Assembly: GCF_010820665.1 (NCBI RefSeq)
Contig: NZ_JAAIKC010000006.1
Span: forward strand, 186,001 to 250,000
Origin: Paenibacillus sp. SYP-B3998
Lineage (GTDB): Bacteria > Bacillota > Bacilli > Paenibacillales > NBRC-103111
Length of the DNA: 64,000 nt
Reading direction: 5' to 3'
In this document: piece by piece, positions 8,102 through 16,922 of the stretch
Layout: each line of letters starts with the position of its first letter
Numbering within the stretch: position 1 is the first letter of the stretch
Made by a program: the position numbers and the translations under genes
Notes under the pieces: model-generated
What the model saw: only the letters and a program-made list of their open reading frames with translations
Database searches by the model: none
What the model was told of the DNA's origin: nothing

Positions 8102-9787
8102 TTAAATAACAAAATGGCTTACTTCATCGCGTAATTCCTGAGCCAATTTGCTTAATGAATCCGCAGATCCTGCAACCTCTTTCATCGCTGTAAACTGTTC
8201 TTGCGAAACCGTAACGACGCTGCTTGAATGCTCGGAAATTTCTTGTGAAAGGTGAGATAGCATCTCTTCCGAAGCTAGCATTTGTTGAGTACCCGCCGAT
8301 ATTTCTTCTGTAGCTGCAGATACCTCTTGAACTTGGCCTGTGACTAGCTGAATCGCCGAGAAAATTTCATAAAATGCGTCTCCAGCTTCCTTCACACTAT
8401 CCGAACCTTGGTCGACTTCGAAAGCGCCTTTCTCCATCACCGTAACGGCATGAGTCACTTTCTGAACAATATTTTCAAGCAGCTCCGCGATTTGCTCGGA
8501 GGATTGTTTGGACTGTTCAGCCAATTTCTTCACTTCGCTTGCCACTACAGCAAAGCCCTTACCATGCTCCCCAGCTCTCGCCGCTTCAATCGAAGCATTC
8601 AATGACAGCAGGTTCGTTTGCTGAGCGATACCGCCAATGACACCTGCAATCTGCGCCACTTGCTTCGAATGCTCGCCAAGATCATGGATAACATTGACCG
8701 ATTCTTTCACAGAAGATCGAATATGATCGATCTGAGTAATCGTTTCACGAATTAAGCTCTTTCCGAGTTCTGCATCTTGCAGAGCTTTAGAAGATGACTC
8801 AGCAGCTATAGATGCGGATTCTGCGATTCGCTGTAGGCCCATCGCGCTTTCTTCCATCGCCTTTTTATTTTCTTGCATGCTACTCAGCTGATTGTTTGCC
8901 GAACTTGCTATTTCTTGTATTGCATAAGTGACCTGTTGAGCGGCCTCAACGGCCATTTCAGAGCCGACAGAAAGCTCCTTTGAAGAATCGGCAACTTGCT
9001 CCGCACTCGCATTGATTTTGAAAAGCAGATCCCTCAAATTCCGTTTCATTGTATTAAACGACCCCGCCATTTGACCAATTTCATCTTTGCTTGTGATTTG
9101 CAGATCGGCTACTGTCATATCCCCTGCCGCTATACGCTTCGCTGCTTCCATAACAATTACGATAGGCTTAGAAATAATTCTCCCCATGAAAATCGCGATA
9201 AGACAGCTTAGCAGTAAGGCGCAAAGAGCAACTCCTACAATAATTTGTTTCACATGAACGACATCGTCGCCTGTTGCTAGCATAGAAGCTTCTAGCTGCT
9301 CCTTTTGGAAATTTTCTAATTTTTGTGCGGTTTCCGCCATTTTATTTGCTTGCGGCACACATTTTTCCTGAACAAGGCGTGTATAGGTAACAATATCATT
9401 TTTCTTTTTGTAGGAAATAATTTCTTGCACGACTTGGTTATATTCGGATTCTTGACTGATCAATTCATTTATAAGTGTGACCATTTGCTCTGTGTTCACA
9501 GATTGCAACAAGCCTTTGCTCAGTTCAGCAAATTCCTTACGATCGGCCAAGTAGGATTGGACCTGCTGTTCATCCCCCGTGATCAAATACCCTCTTACGT
9601 TCTTAGCTTCATTCGTTGTCGCATATTTAATCTCTTTAACGTTTATAATCTTAGTAACCCTGTCTTCAATTAAACTTGTATAGGTTTTGTTTACGGAAGT
9701 GATTTGCTTCCACCCAATAAAAGCTACAACTAAAGTAAGTAATAATACAACGGCAAATCCACTAAATAATTTTCTCCTGATATTCAC
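8102..9787 (-). CDS. Methyl-accepting chemotaxis protein with four-helix-bundle sensor
   Basis: A 561-aa transmembrane chemoreceptor that would signal to CheA/CheW. Layout: TM1 at about 8-27; an extracellular four-helix-bundle sensor to about 180 ([16 protein letters not shown] is typical); TM2 at about 183-205; HAMP to about 258 ([27 protein letters not shown]); then the cytoplasmic signalling hairpin. The hairpin tip [20 protein letters not shown] lies near residues 382-402. The start is GTG with GGAGGG 9 bases upstream. No chemotaxis gene is adjacent, so the ligand cannot be guessed. Confidence 0.93.
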   Translation of the reverse strand: MNIRRKLFSGFAVVLLLTLVVAFIGWKQITSVNKTYTSLIEDRVTKIINVKEIKYATTNEAKNVRGYLITGDEQQVQSYLADRKEFAELSKGLLQSVNTEQMVTLINELISQESEYNQVVQEIISYKKKNDIVTYTRLVQEKCVPQANKMAETAQKLENFQKEQLEASMLATGDDVVHVKQIIVGVALCALLLSCLIAIFMGRIISKPIVIVMEAAKRIAAGDMTVADLQITSKDEIGQMAGSFNTMKRNLRDLLFKINASAEQVADSSKELSVGSEMAVEAAQQVTYAIQEIASSANNQLSSMQENKKAMEESAMGLQRIAESASIAAESSSKALQDAELGKSLIRETITQIDHIRSSVKESVNVIHDLGEHSKQVAQIAGVIGGIAQQTNLLSLNASIEAARAGEHGKGFAVVASEVKKLAEQSKQSSEQIAELLENIVQKVTHAVTVMEKGAFEVDQGSDSVKEAGDAFYEIFSAIQLVTGQVQEVSAATEEISAGTQQMLASEEMLSHLSQEISEHSSSVVTVSQEQFTAMKEVAGSADSLSKLAQELRDEVSHFVI

Positions 9788-9925
9788 TATGTATTTCCCT
9801 CCGCATGCTCTCTAATTCTTTATAAAAATAGGTCTGCTATTCTAGTTGTATTGGATTCTACTAATATTATACATTAGCGCGCAAAAATATTCGACACAAA
9901 ACGATTTTGTTCAACAAAAAAACAT

Positions 9926-9965
9926 AAAAAAAGCGATACATTCTCTGCAGAATGTATCGCTTTTT
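9926..9965 (-). terminator. Strong rho-independent terminator
   Basis: A 12-bp perfect GC-containing stem (9933-9944 and 9949-9960), loop CTGC, flanked by A and T runs. It lies just beyond the stop at 9984, so it serves the small membrane-protein gene, though its symmetry could work in both directions. Confidence 0.88.
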
Positions 9966-9983
9966 CACACATTGGAACACTGC

Positions 9984-10262
9984 TTATTTGCGAAATTGCA
10001 GCATTTTCCGACGTCCCTGAACAATTTGCTCCAACTGCCATTTTTTCATACGTTTGATGCGATTTAATTCCTTCCGTTTCTCTTCGTCTACACCAAGAAT
10101 ATGGTGAAGATGTGCAGCTATGACTAACAATGCCATACCTAACCAGGCTGCACTGAAAATCATTGGCAATGTCAAACCTTCACGAAACGTTAATTGAGGA
10201 ACAGAATAAAACAGCATACCTAACGCTAAGCTCATAAATACGACATTTTTGAAGCCTTTCAA
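9984..10262 (-). CDS. Small two-helix membrane protein of unknown function
   Basis: A 92-aa protein with two hydrophobic helices (VVFMSLALGMLFYSVP and LPMIFSAAWLGMALLVIAAH) and a strongly basic C-terminus (KRMKKWQLEQIVQGRRKM). I recognise no family. The frame could begin at ATG 10298, but TTG at 10262 has AAAGGAG 8 bases upstream and puts the first helix at the N-terminus, so I prefer it. The gene is monocistronic with its own terminator. Confidence 0.65.
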   Translation of the reverse strand: MKGFKNVVFMSLALGMLFYSVPQLTFREGLTLPMIFSAAWLGMALLVIAAHLHHILGVDEEKRKELNRIKRMKKWQLEQIVQGRRKMLQFRK

Positions 10263-10360
10263 ATGGCTGCACTCCTTTCGCTCTGACAAGTTCGTCATCC
10301 CGTCTCTTGCTTACTACATTGTATGAGACAAGTTCTTTAAATATGAGCGAAAAGACGAAT

Positions 10361-10375
10361 GAGCCCTGTAGGCTC
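10361..10375 (-). terminator. Weak hairpin after the nitroreductase gene
   Basis: GAGCC/GGCTC stem with a five-base loop immediately after the stop codon (10377-10379). The minus strand then reads CATTCGTCTTTT, a modest T-tract. Confidence 0.5.
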
Positions 10376-10376
10376 C

Positions 10377-11105
10377 TTATTCAATTTCGTATCCCTGTGT
10401 GCGCAGGAACGATTTCATGTGTTCACGGGGTCTCATCGCCTTACCCGCCATTTCTTTGGACCAGGTCGTATCGACTTTGCCACCAGTACGCTCTTTCATA
10501 TAGGTGCGAATCGTTTCGTCGTAGACATTGATCGCACTTGGCTTGTCCGTATACCGATTTTCGTGGTAAACAGCTTCTTGCGGGAGCCGTGGGCGCAGCA
10601 ACGGCTCTTGATCCGGCGTGCCGATGCACATGCCGAAGACTGGGTACACCAGCTGTGGGAGTTCGAGCAGTTGAGACACCTCGGAAGGGTTGTTGCGTAG
10701 CCCGCCGATATAGACCACGCCGAGGCCTAACGATTCAGCGGCAATTGCTGCATTCTGAGCAGCTAGCGCAGCATCCACGGTGGCAATGATGAAGTTTTCG
10801 GCATTGCCCGTAACCGGCGTATTTCCATGAAGCTGAACAGCCTGCTCGAAACGGTGCAAGTCGGCACACCACACGAGGAACAACGGACACTCGTTAACGT
10901 AACCCTGATTGCCGGCAAGAGCGGCAAGCTGTTTCCTTACCTCTACATCCGTGATCCCAATGACACTATAGGCCTGTATATTACTTGATGTAGAAGCGGC
11001 TTGCGCGGCAGTTAAAATCGCGGACAGCTGCTCTGAGCTAACGGCTTCCTTCGTAAACTTTCGAATGGAACGATGGTTTTGCAATAACGAGATGATTTCG
11101 TTCAT
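10377..11105 (-). CDS. NfrA-type NAD(P)H-dependent FMN oxidoreductase
   Basis: A 242-aa nitroreductase-superfamily flavoprotein of the NfsA/NfrA type, which uses NAD(P)H to reduce FMN, nitro compounds or quinones. Diagnostic features are the N-terminal RSIRKFTKE (FMN phosphate contact), AAQAASTSSNIQAYSVI, AAESLGLGVVYIGGLRN in the middle and the YPVFGMCIGTP block. The ATG at 11105 has AAAGGATG 9 bases upstream; the frame extends 20 codons further without a ribosome site. Physiological substrate is not predictable; B. subtilis NfrA responds to stress. Confidence 0.88.
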   Translation of the reverse strand: MNEIISLLQNHRSIRKFTKEAVSSEQLSAILTAAQAASTSSNIQAYSVIGITDVEVRKQLAALAGNQGYVNECPLFLVWCADLHRFEQAVQLHGNTPVTGNAENFIIATVDAALAAQNAAIAAESLGLGVVYIGGLRNNPSEVSQLLELPQLVYPVFGMCIGTPDQEPLLRPRLPQEAVYHENRYTDKPSAINVYDETIRTYMKERTGGKVDTTWSKEMAGKAMRPREHMKSFLRTQGYEIE

Positions 11106-11236
11106 GATTAAACATCCTTTCTGCCCATAATCAAGAAAGTCTCCAAGCATATGGTCGACAAACATTCATGCCAATTTACTTGTATTTCTTTTCTCCATGT
11201 TTATCACTTCCAATTTTCACATATCCATCGCACTAC

Positions 11237-11272
11237 AAAAAAGAGCGCAAACTCATTACAAGTCCACACTCT
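11237..11272 (-). terminator. Terminator of the acyltransferase gene
   Basis: Minus-strand RNA can form a 12-bp stem (11261-11272 with 11242-11253) that uses four G-U pairs, with a 7-base loop, followed by six U (11237-11242). Because of the G-U pairs it works only on the minus strand. Confidence 0.65.
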
Positions 11273-11278
11273 CCTTAC

Positions 11279-12334
11279 TTACAACGATAACGCCTTCCTT
11301 GCTTTCCGATATAAGATAGCAAGTACCCAAGGAATGGCGATAATGAGTACGAGCACGAGCAGCGTGTACACATTAAACAGAATAATAGATCCAGGTGCAT
11401 GCACCTTATACTTCCACAAAGATAGGAGCGCCGGATGCATCAAATATACAGCAAAAGATACCGAACCGAGAGATGTTAAAAAAGTGGCCACTCCAACTGC
11501 ACTCTTTTGCATAAGCTGCGCTAGCCAAATGAAGCTAACTCCGACGCCAAGGCTATAGAGGACCCATAAGATCTCAAACCATGTATTATCAAAGGAATAA
11601 CCTTTCTTTTCTCCAATAAATAGAAGCGTATAAGCGATACCACTTAACACGGTTGCAGGAAGCACCCAACCTTTATTGCGATTCAACCACGCCCTAAACT
11701 CTTTATAATGAATGCCAATAGCGCCTCCAATCAGGAAATAGGCGAAATACGTGACGCAAAGAGACGGTTTGTGGCTGATCGTTCCGAACCAATGATTATA
11801 GATATACACTCCCGCTTGAATCAACACTCCCCATAATGCCAACGTCCGACGGAACCAAGGCATCTTCCTTACAGCCCACACCAGTAATGGGAACAGCAAA
11901 TAGAACTGTACAATGATGATCATAAAGTACAAATGATAGGAGGAATCTGCCCACTTAAGCTGCCCCAAGAACACCCTTATATCCAATTTTATCGGATGTC
12001 CAGGTGTAAATAGCCAAAAATTATAAATATAATAGAAAAATGACCACAGGATGTAGGGAACCAGGACCTGCCGCACCCTTTTCCAATAAAAGAGGCCCGC
12101 TTGCTTAGCACTCCAATTATCGTAATAGATGTAGAAGAGAACAATGCCGCTGATAAATATAAATACAGGAACCGCAAAATAACTAATTTTGTTTAAAATG
12201 ACGTTTAATAATTGTGTACCGCTGCCCAATAAATTCTTATCCACCGTATTGTCTGCTGTTACATGGATCAAGACAACAGCGATGATCGCGAGCGCTCTAA
12301 CGATATCGAGCTCCGTAATTTTTGCTTTTGCCAT
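11279..12334 (-). CDS. Acyltransferase 3 family membrane protein
   Basis: A 351-aa polytopic membrane protein of the acyltransferase-3 (OatA/NodX-like) family, which O-acylates extracellular polysaccharides or other envelope molecules. It begins with the family block [20 protein letters not shown], containing the conserved Arg and His, and continues with about ten hydrophobic helices (for example [48 protein letters not shown]). No SGNH domain is attached. The ATG at 12334 has AGAGGA about 13 bases upstream. The acceptor molecule is unknown. Confidence 0.85.
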   Translation of the reverse strand: MAKAKITELDIVRALAIIAVVLIHVTADNTVDKNLLGSGTQLLNVILNKISYFAVPVFIFISGIVLFYIYYDNWSAKQAGLFYWKRVRQVLVPYILWSFFYYIYNFWLFTPGHPIKLDIRVFLGQLKWADSSYHLYFMIIIVQFYLLFPLLVWAVRKMPWFRRTLALWGVLIQAGVYIYNHWFGTISHKPSLCVTYFAYFLIGGAIGIHYKEFRAWLNRNKGWVLPATVLSGIAYTLLFIGEKKGYSFDNTWFEILWVLYSLGVGVSFIWLAQLMQKSAVGVATFLTSLGSVSFAVYLMHPALLSLWKYKVHAPGSIILFNVYTLLVLVLIIAIPWVLAILYRKARKALSL

Positions 12335-12390
12335 TTTCGTATCTTGTCCTCTTTTCCTTGTCAAATACCTTTTAACTATAGTCAGTTTCC

Positions 12391-12436
12391 AGAGGCTTCC
12401 CATCTGTAGATTCTGCGCTTAGGAAAGCCTCTTTTT
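12391..12436 (+). terminator. Plus-strand-oriented terminator-like hairpin between two minus-strand genes
   Basis: Arms AGAGGCTTCCC (12391-12401) and GGAAAGCCTCT (12422-12432) pair over 11 positions with one mismatch and are followed on the plus strand by TTTTTCTTATTTT. The minus strand has no T-tract after the hairpin, so yheA transcripts would not stop here. Confidence 0.5.
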
Positions 12437-12437
12437 C

Positions 12438-12773
12438 TTATTTTGTCATCGCTTCGAGTGGCTCCGCAATAATTCGCTGTACATCCTCAAGCACTACAGA
12501 CAAGCGGCGCTCCGCATCAAACAACCGACTGATGTTCGGATTCAGCGCAAGTACTTCGTACATTTTCTGCATCTGTTCCATTTCATCCTGCGGCGGCATC
12601 TCCCCAGCCATCATTTTTTCTTGAAACTCGGATTGACGTTTCCGGAAATCCTCAAGCATCGTTTTGGAAGTAGGCTCTGTGTCTACCTTAGCACGGATGT
12701 CCTTCATTTCCTTATATTCATTACATTCCTTGATGGCTCTTGCCAAATCATAAGCCTTATCGTGTACATTCAT
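12438..12773 (-). CDS. yheA: YheA, YlbF/YmcA-family protein
   Basis: A 111-aa all-helical protein of the Com_YlbF family (YlbF, YmcA, YheA), small partners in regulatory complexes; YheA itself has no defined role. The sequence is a continuous run of charged amphipathic helices (YDLARAIKECNEYKEMKDIR, SEFQEKMMAGEMPPQDEMEQ). Identity as YheA is supported by its place beside yheC/yheD-type genes, as in B. subtilis yheABCDE. GGAGGT lies 10 bases before the ATG. It is divergent from the ATP-grasp array. Confidence 0.85.
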   Translation of the reverse strand: MNVHDKAYDLARAIKECNEYKEMKDIRAKVDTEPTSKTMLEDFRKRQSEFQEKMMAGEMPPQDEMEQMQKMYEVLALNPNISRLFDAERRLSVVLEDVQRIIAEPLEAMTK

Positions 12774-12849
12774 TTTCGATGACCTCCATCATTTTTGTCC
12801 ATCTTTCGGTTGGGCTCTTCCCACTGTACTTTCAGACAGATGCCTAAGC

Positions 12850-12877
12850 ACCAAGGGATATATGTCCTCATATGATG
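12850..12877 (+). promoter_or_regulatory. Candidate sigma-K promoter of the YheC/YheD array
   Basis: AC at 12850-12851, 17 bases, then CATATGATG (12869-12877), which matches 5 of 6 fixed positions of the sigma-K -10 consensus CATANNNTA. It lies about 60 bases before the first gene, in the only large gap ahead of the cluster. A mother-cell late promoter would suit coat-associated proteins, but this is pattern matching only. Confidence 0.4.
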
Positions 12878-12938
12878 GGAGTAGTTTACTTTGCTTAAAC
12901 AGCAATGCCATTTTTGATGCTGGAAGGAGTGTTCGCTA

Positions 12939-14315
12939 TTGACCAGGACGAAGATTGGGATATCCATTCAAGGCACCAGCATCTATTTGGATGATCGGAC
13001 CGTTGTTCTAAGTGAAGCCATTGCAAAAAAATGGAAAGTTCCAGCTAATCAAACAATCACTTTGCGATTTGGCTCTGCCAAGCAGGATGTCAAAGTCGTC
13101 ACCGCCGCGATTTCGAACAGCTTACGTGTTAATTCTGCTCTCGCTTCCAAACTCGGTCTCCATCATGGAGCTCAACTCTGTCTTCATTATAGACAAAGCA
13201 GCAGTACCTTGTCGATCGGACCTCTCATTGGCGTTATGATCAGCCGAGTCTATACTGGCTCGCAAGATCGGCCATTTGGCGCTATCACGGCCTTTTGCAA
13301 GGAAATGACAGAAGCGTGTGAAAAGTTTGGAGCACTTGTATGCTTTTTCCCACCCAATGAAATGCGCGCATCGGCTCATTCTGTAACTGGATATTCGTAC
13401 GCCAGTGGTTCCTGGAGTAAAAAGACGTTTCCGATTCCCAACGTCATCTATAACCGGCTCACCTCTCGCAAATACGAGAACATGACGAACGTTCAGCAGT
13501 TCATGAAAGAAGTAAAATCTCGATATGCCACAGACATCTTCAATGAGAAATATTTGAATAAGACAGAAGTATTCGAAGCACTTCACAAAGATAATACCCT
13601 GCATGGATATTTACCGGAATCGTATCTGTTTAAAAATTATCAAATGCTAAAATCCATGTCCAGCCGCCACCCCGTTTTATTCTTAAAACCAATTACAGGA
13701 AGCCTCGGCAAAGGCATCATTCGGATTCGAAAGGAAACTGGAGAAGTATACACGTGTCATTTTACCAATCTTGGGGGCGTTCGTAAACAGTCCTTCCCTA
13801 CGCTTACAAGTGTATTTCAGTCGCTATCCGGCAAGCTAAAAACCCAGCGCTATCAGCTGCAACAAGGACTCGATCTAATCTCAGCGGACGGCAGACCTGT
13901 AGACTTCAGGGCTCTCGTACAAAAAGGGCCGCTTGGTCAATGGGCCATCACATCCATTGTCGGGCGAATTGCCGGCTCGCAGCATTTCGTCTCCAATCTC
14001 GCAAGGGGTGGTTCGCTCAGCACGGTTAAAGCTGCTCTTGCCAAATCTTCACTGAGCGCACAATTACGCCTTTCCGCATTTGCGCGACTACGAAAAGCAT
14101 CGTTAGACATTGCCAAAGGCATCGAAACACAGATTCCAAACCATTTCGGCGAACTCGGCATCGACCTTGCCATCGATACGAATGGGAAAGTCTGGCTCCT
14201 TGAAGTGAATTCCAAACCTTCTAAGGATGACAATACGCCTTTAACCAACGAACGTAAGATTCGACCTTCTGTAAAACAACTCGTGCAATATGCCCGTTAT
14301 CTGGCAAAGTTTTGA
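12939..14315 (+). CDS. YheD-type ATP-grasp protein, array copy 1 (long form)
   Basis: A 458-aa YheC/YheD-family protein; the family is endospore coat-associated and has an ATP-grasp carboxylate-amine ligase fold with no known substrate. Residues 1-95 are a small beta-rich N-terminal domain peculiar to long copies. The linker reads LSIGPLIGVM. The ATP-grasp core shows LKPITGSLGKG (about 249), YQLQQGLDL, DFRALVQK, and the metal-binding end GELGIDLAID plus WLLEVNSKP (about 430). The TTG start at 12939 has GGAAGGAG 9 bases upstream. The next gene follows after 9 bases. Confidence 0.9.
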   Translation: MTRTKIGISIQGTSIYLDDRTVVLSEAIAKKWKVPANQTITLRFGSAKQDVKVVTAAISNSLRVNSALASKLGLHHGAQLCLHYRQSSSTLSIGPLIGVMISRVYTGSQDRPFGAITAFCKEMTEACEKFGALVCFFPPNEMRASAHSVTGYSYASGSWSKKTFPIPNVIYNRLTSRKYENMTNVQQFMKEVKSRYATDIFNEKYLNKTEVFEALHKDNTLHGYLPESYLFKNYQMLKSMSSRHPVLFLKPITGSLGKGIIRIRKETGEVYTCHFTNLGGVRKQSFPTLTSVFQSLSGKLKTQRYQLQQGLDLISADGRPVDFRALVQKGPLGQWAITSIVGRIAGSQHFVSNLARGGSLSTVKAALAKSSLSAQLRLSAFARLRKASLDIAKGIETQIPNHFGELGIDLAIDTNGKVWLLEVNSKPSKDDNTPLTNERKIRPSVKQLVQYARYLAKF

Positions 14316-14324
14316 GGTGAAAAT

Positions 14325-15452
14325 ATGCAGCTAAGCGAAGCACGCCCTTTACTAGGAATTATGGTGACGGAACTGATGCGTCAACTACCTTTTGCCAATT
14401 CAGATTTCTATAAGCGTCTTACTCAATTTGGCTTACAAGAAGGCTTACACGTGTTTGTTTTCTCGCCGAATCGAATTGATTGGGATCGATTCACGGTAAC
14501 TGGGTACACGTATATTCCGGAGAGTCGAGAGTGGATTACGAATCTTTTTCCTCTCCCAACGCTTATTTATGATCGTTGTTTCTTCAGCACTAAGGATAGC
14601 TATCATCAGTACCGTTCCCATGTGAGCAAGCTGCGTACAAAGCCTGAGATTCGCTTTCTTGGATATGGCTTAAGCGGTAAATGGGAGGTTCAACAAATCC
14701 TACAAAAGAACGATTATTTACTTCCATATTTACCAGAAACTCACTTTCTTACTAACGGTCATGACTTGCTGCATTGGCTGAATAAGAGCAACGAAGTGTT
14801 TCTCAAACCACAAGGTGGCAGTCAAGGTAGGGGGGCCCTTCATATCCAGAAGGTCATGTCCCCCGATGATAGGATGCGCTATATCGTGAAGGGGCGCAAT
14901 GCTCGAAACCTCCCCATTCATCGGCATTTCAAGAAATTCGAAGCTTGCTGGTATTGGCTTCGTGGCCTGATTGGCAAGCGGCCTTATTTAATCCAGCAAT
15001 ATCTGACTCTTCAATCAAAAAAGGGAACGGCTTACGATGTTCGTTCCCTTGTGCAGAAGAATGGCAAGGGGCTTTGGGAAACTACCGGCATGGCTGTTCG
15101 GAGTGGAAAGCCGGGCAGTATTACCTCCAACCTTCATGGTGGAGGTACTGCTGAAGATGTGACTGACTTCCTGACGAGAGAGTTCGGCGCAACCCAAGCA
15201 GAGACCCTTATTGCTGAGCTCACCTTGCTCTCTAATCTCATTCCACCTGTTCTTGAAACTCATCATGGACGATTAGCAGAGCTTGGTATTGATTTGGGGA
15301 TCGATACTTTAGGTCGTATTTGGATTCTTGAAGTGAATTCGAAACCAGGGCGGACCATTTTTGCGCGCATGCATGACAAAAAAGCACGTTCTAAGTCCAT
15401 TGCAAACCCGATCCGCTATGCTGGATTTTTACTACACAAGAAGCTGAGTTAA
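14325..15452 (+). CDS. YheC-type ATP-grasp protein, array copy 2 (short form)
   Basis: A 375-aa YheC/YheD-family ATP-grasp protein without the N-terminal beta domain; it begins directly at the PLLGIMVTEL block. ATP-grasp signatures are FLKPQGGSQGRG (about 160), LIQQYLTL, YDVRSLVQK, AELGIDLGID and WILEVNSKPGR. All usual nucleotide and metal residues (Lys, Gly loop, Glu, Asn) look intact. Start ATG with GAGGTG upstream. The pairing of long copy then short copy resembles B. subtilis yheD/yheC. Substrate unknown. Confidence 0.9.
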   Translation: MQLSEARPLLGIMVTELMRQLPFANSDFYKRLTQFGLQEGLHVFVFSPNRIDWDRFTVTGYTYIPESREWITNLFPLPTLIYDRCFFSTKDSYHQYRSHVSKLRTKPEIRFLGYGLSGKWEVQQILQKNDYLLPYLPETHFLTNGHDLLHWLNKSNEVFLKPQGGSQGRGALHIQKVMSPDDRMRYIVKGRNARNLPIHRHFKKFEACWYWLRGLIGKRPYLIQQYLTLQSKKGTAYDVRSLVQKNGKGLWETTGMAVRSGKPGSITSNLHGGGTAEDVTDFLTREFGATQAETLIAELTLLSNLIPPVLETHHGRLAELGIDLGIDTLGRIWILEVNSKPGRTIFARMHDKKARSKSIANPIRYAGFLLHKKLS

Positions 15453-15557
15453 GCTTGCTTTGCTGATTAGTGCGTTAACCCCGGCTGGCACATTTAAGGT
15501 GTCTGCTTGCTTTGGCACGGAAAGCCCCTAGGGCAACATATTTAGGAGGGTAACCTA

Positions 15558-16922
15558 ATGAGTTTGACAACGTGCATGCTTCACGCCGTACAAAGAACAG
15601 ATAGATCGGTCTACTTAACAAGTGAACTCGTCAAAGCTTTACGGTTAACCGGCACTAAATCCCTTACCGTAAAAGTTGGCAGCAAAACGGCAACTCTTCC
15701 GATTCGTTTGATCAAAAAGTCTGGTCAGCATATGTACATCCCGCTTTCTCTACTTAGTACCTTACACATACCTAAAGTTGGAAATGTGTTAGTTGCCAGT
15801 ACGAATAATAAAGAAATTCGACTCGGCCCGCTGATTGGTGTTTTGACCAATATAGCTGGCAGCACTTCTCCTTTTGGAACGAAAACTGGCTTCATACGCC
15901 AATTCATGAATACAGGGTCAGGTAAATCATTTCACTTCGCTTTCAGCCCGAGAGACGTCAATTGGACACAAGAAACGGTCGTCGGCATTGTACCCAACAG
16001 TGGTGGCGGCTGGATACGTAAAACATTCCCGCTTCCAGACGTCGTCTACAATCGTCTTTCTAGCCGTAGAGCTGAGAAAACAGCTGGGATAGAAGGCTTT
16101 AAAGAACGATTTGTACGAAGAGGCATCCCTCTTTTCAATTGGAGCTTTTTCGATAAATGGGACGTCTACAAAATGCTGGATGGCGATGATGCCTTCCGCT
16201 TCGTGCCAGAATCTCGTATTAACCCCTCCGCGGATCAAATCAAAGAAATGCTTGATAAACACAAGTTCATTTACTTGAAACCGACTGCTGGCAGTCTGGG
16301 TATTGGGATATACCGCGTAACGTATAACCCCAGAAAAGGTTATTTCGTCCGCTTCCGCAAAGGAAGCAACAATGTACTCATTCGTTATGCAAAATTCGAT
16401 GGCCTGATGAAAATGCTGGGAACAGGACGCGGACGGTTAACCAACTATGTAGCTCAGCAAGGTATTCGCTTGATCGAAATCGACAGTTGTCCGATTGATT
16501 TCCGTTTTCATATGACAAAGAATGGCAGCAACAATTGGGTCGTAGCCGCCATCGGCGCTAAGAAAGCAGGTAAAGGCAGCGTGACGACGCATGTCCGCAG
16601 CGGTGGCCAATTAATGACATCAGAGCAAGTGCTGCGCCAAATTTATGGTAGCCGGGCGGATCAAATGCTCACGAATGCCAAAGAAACAGCAGTCAAACTC
16701 GCGGAAGGTATTGAAAACAACTACAACCATCTACTTGGCGAGCTCGGATTTGATATCGGTATCGATCAAAACGAAAAAATTTGGATGTTTGAGGCGAACG
16801 CCAAGCCGGGTAGATCGATCTTCAAGCATCCCTCTTTGAAAGACGGAGATATTGCTTCACTCTCCAATATTTACGAGCACTGCCTCTACTTGAGCCGCTT
16901 CCGCTCTAGGAGGGATAGTTAA
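15558..16922 (+). CDS. YheD-type ATP-grasp protein, array copy 3 (long form, altered active site)
   Basis: A 454-aa long-form family member with the N-terminal beta domain (about 1-90), then EIRLGPLIGVL. The ATP-grasp region departs from its neighbours: the glycine loop is YLKPTAGSLGIG, with Ile where the others have Lys or Arg, and the [DR]-R-x-L-[IV]-Q-K block is DFRFHMTK. The metal-binding end GELGFDIGID and WMFEANAKPGR is kept. A weakened or re-purposed ligase is possible. TAGGAGGG lies upstream after a 105-base gap that shows no clear promoter or terminator. The stop overlaps the next start. Confidence 0.88.
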   Translation: MSLTTCMLHAVQRTDRSVYLTSELVKALRLTGTKSLTVKVGSKTATLPIRLIKKSGQHMYIPLSLLSTLHIPKVGNVLVASTNNKEIRLGPLIGVLTNIAGSTSPFGTKTGFIRQFMNTGSGKSFHFAFSPRDVNWTQETVVGIVPNSGGGWIRKTFPLPDVVYNRLSSRRAEKTAGIEGFKERFVRRGIPLFNWSFFDKWDVYKMLDGDDAFRFVPESRINPSADQIKEMLDKHKFIYLKPTAGSLGIGIYRVTYNPRKGYFVRFRKGSNNVLIRYAKFDGLMKMLGTGRGRLTNYVAQQGIRLIEIDSCPIDFRFHMTKNGSNNWVVAAIGAKKAGKGSVTTHVRSGGQLMTSEQVLRQIYGSRADQMLTNAKETAVKLAEGIENNYNHLLGELGFDIGIDQNEKIWMFEANAKPGRSIFKHPSLKDGDIASLSNIYEHCLYLSRFRSRRDS

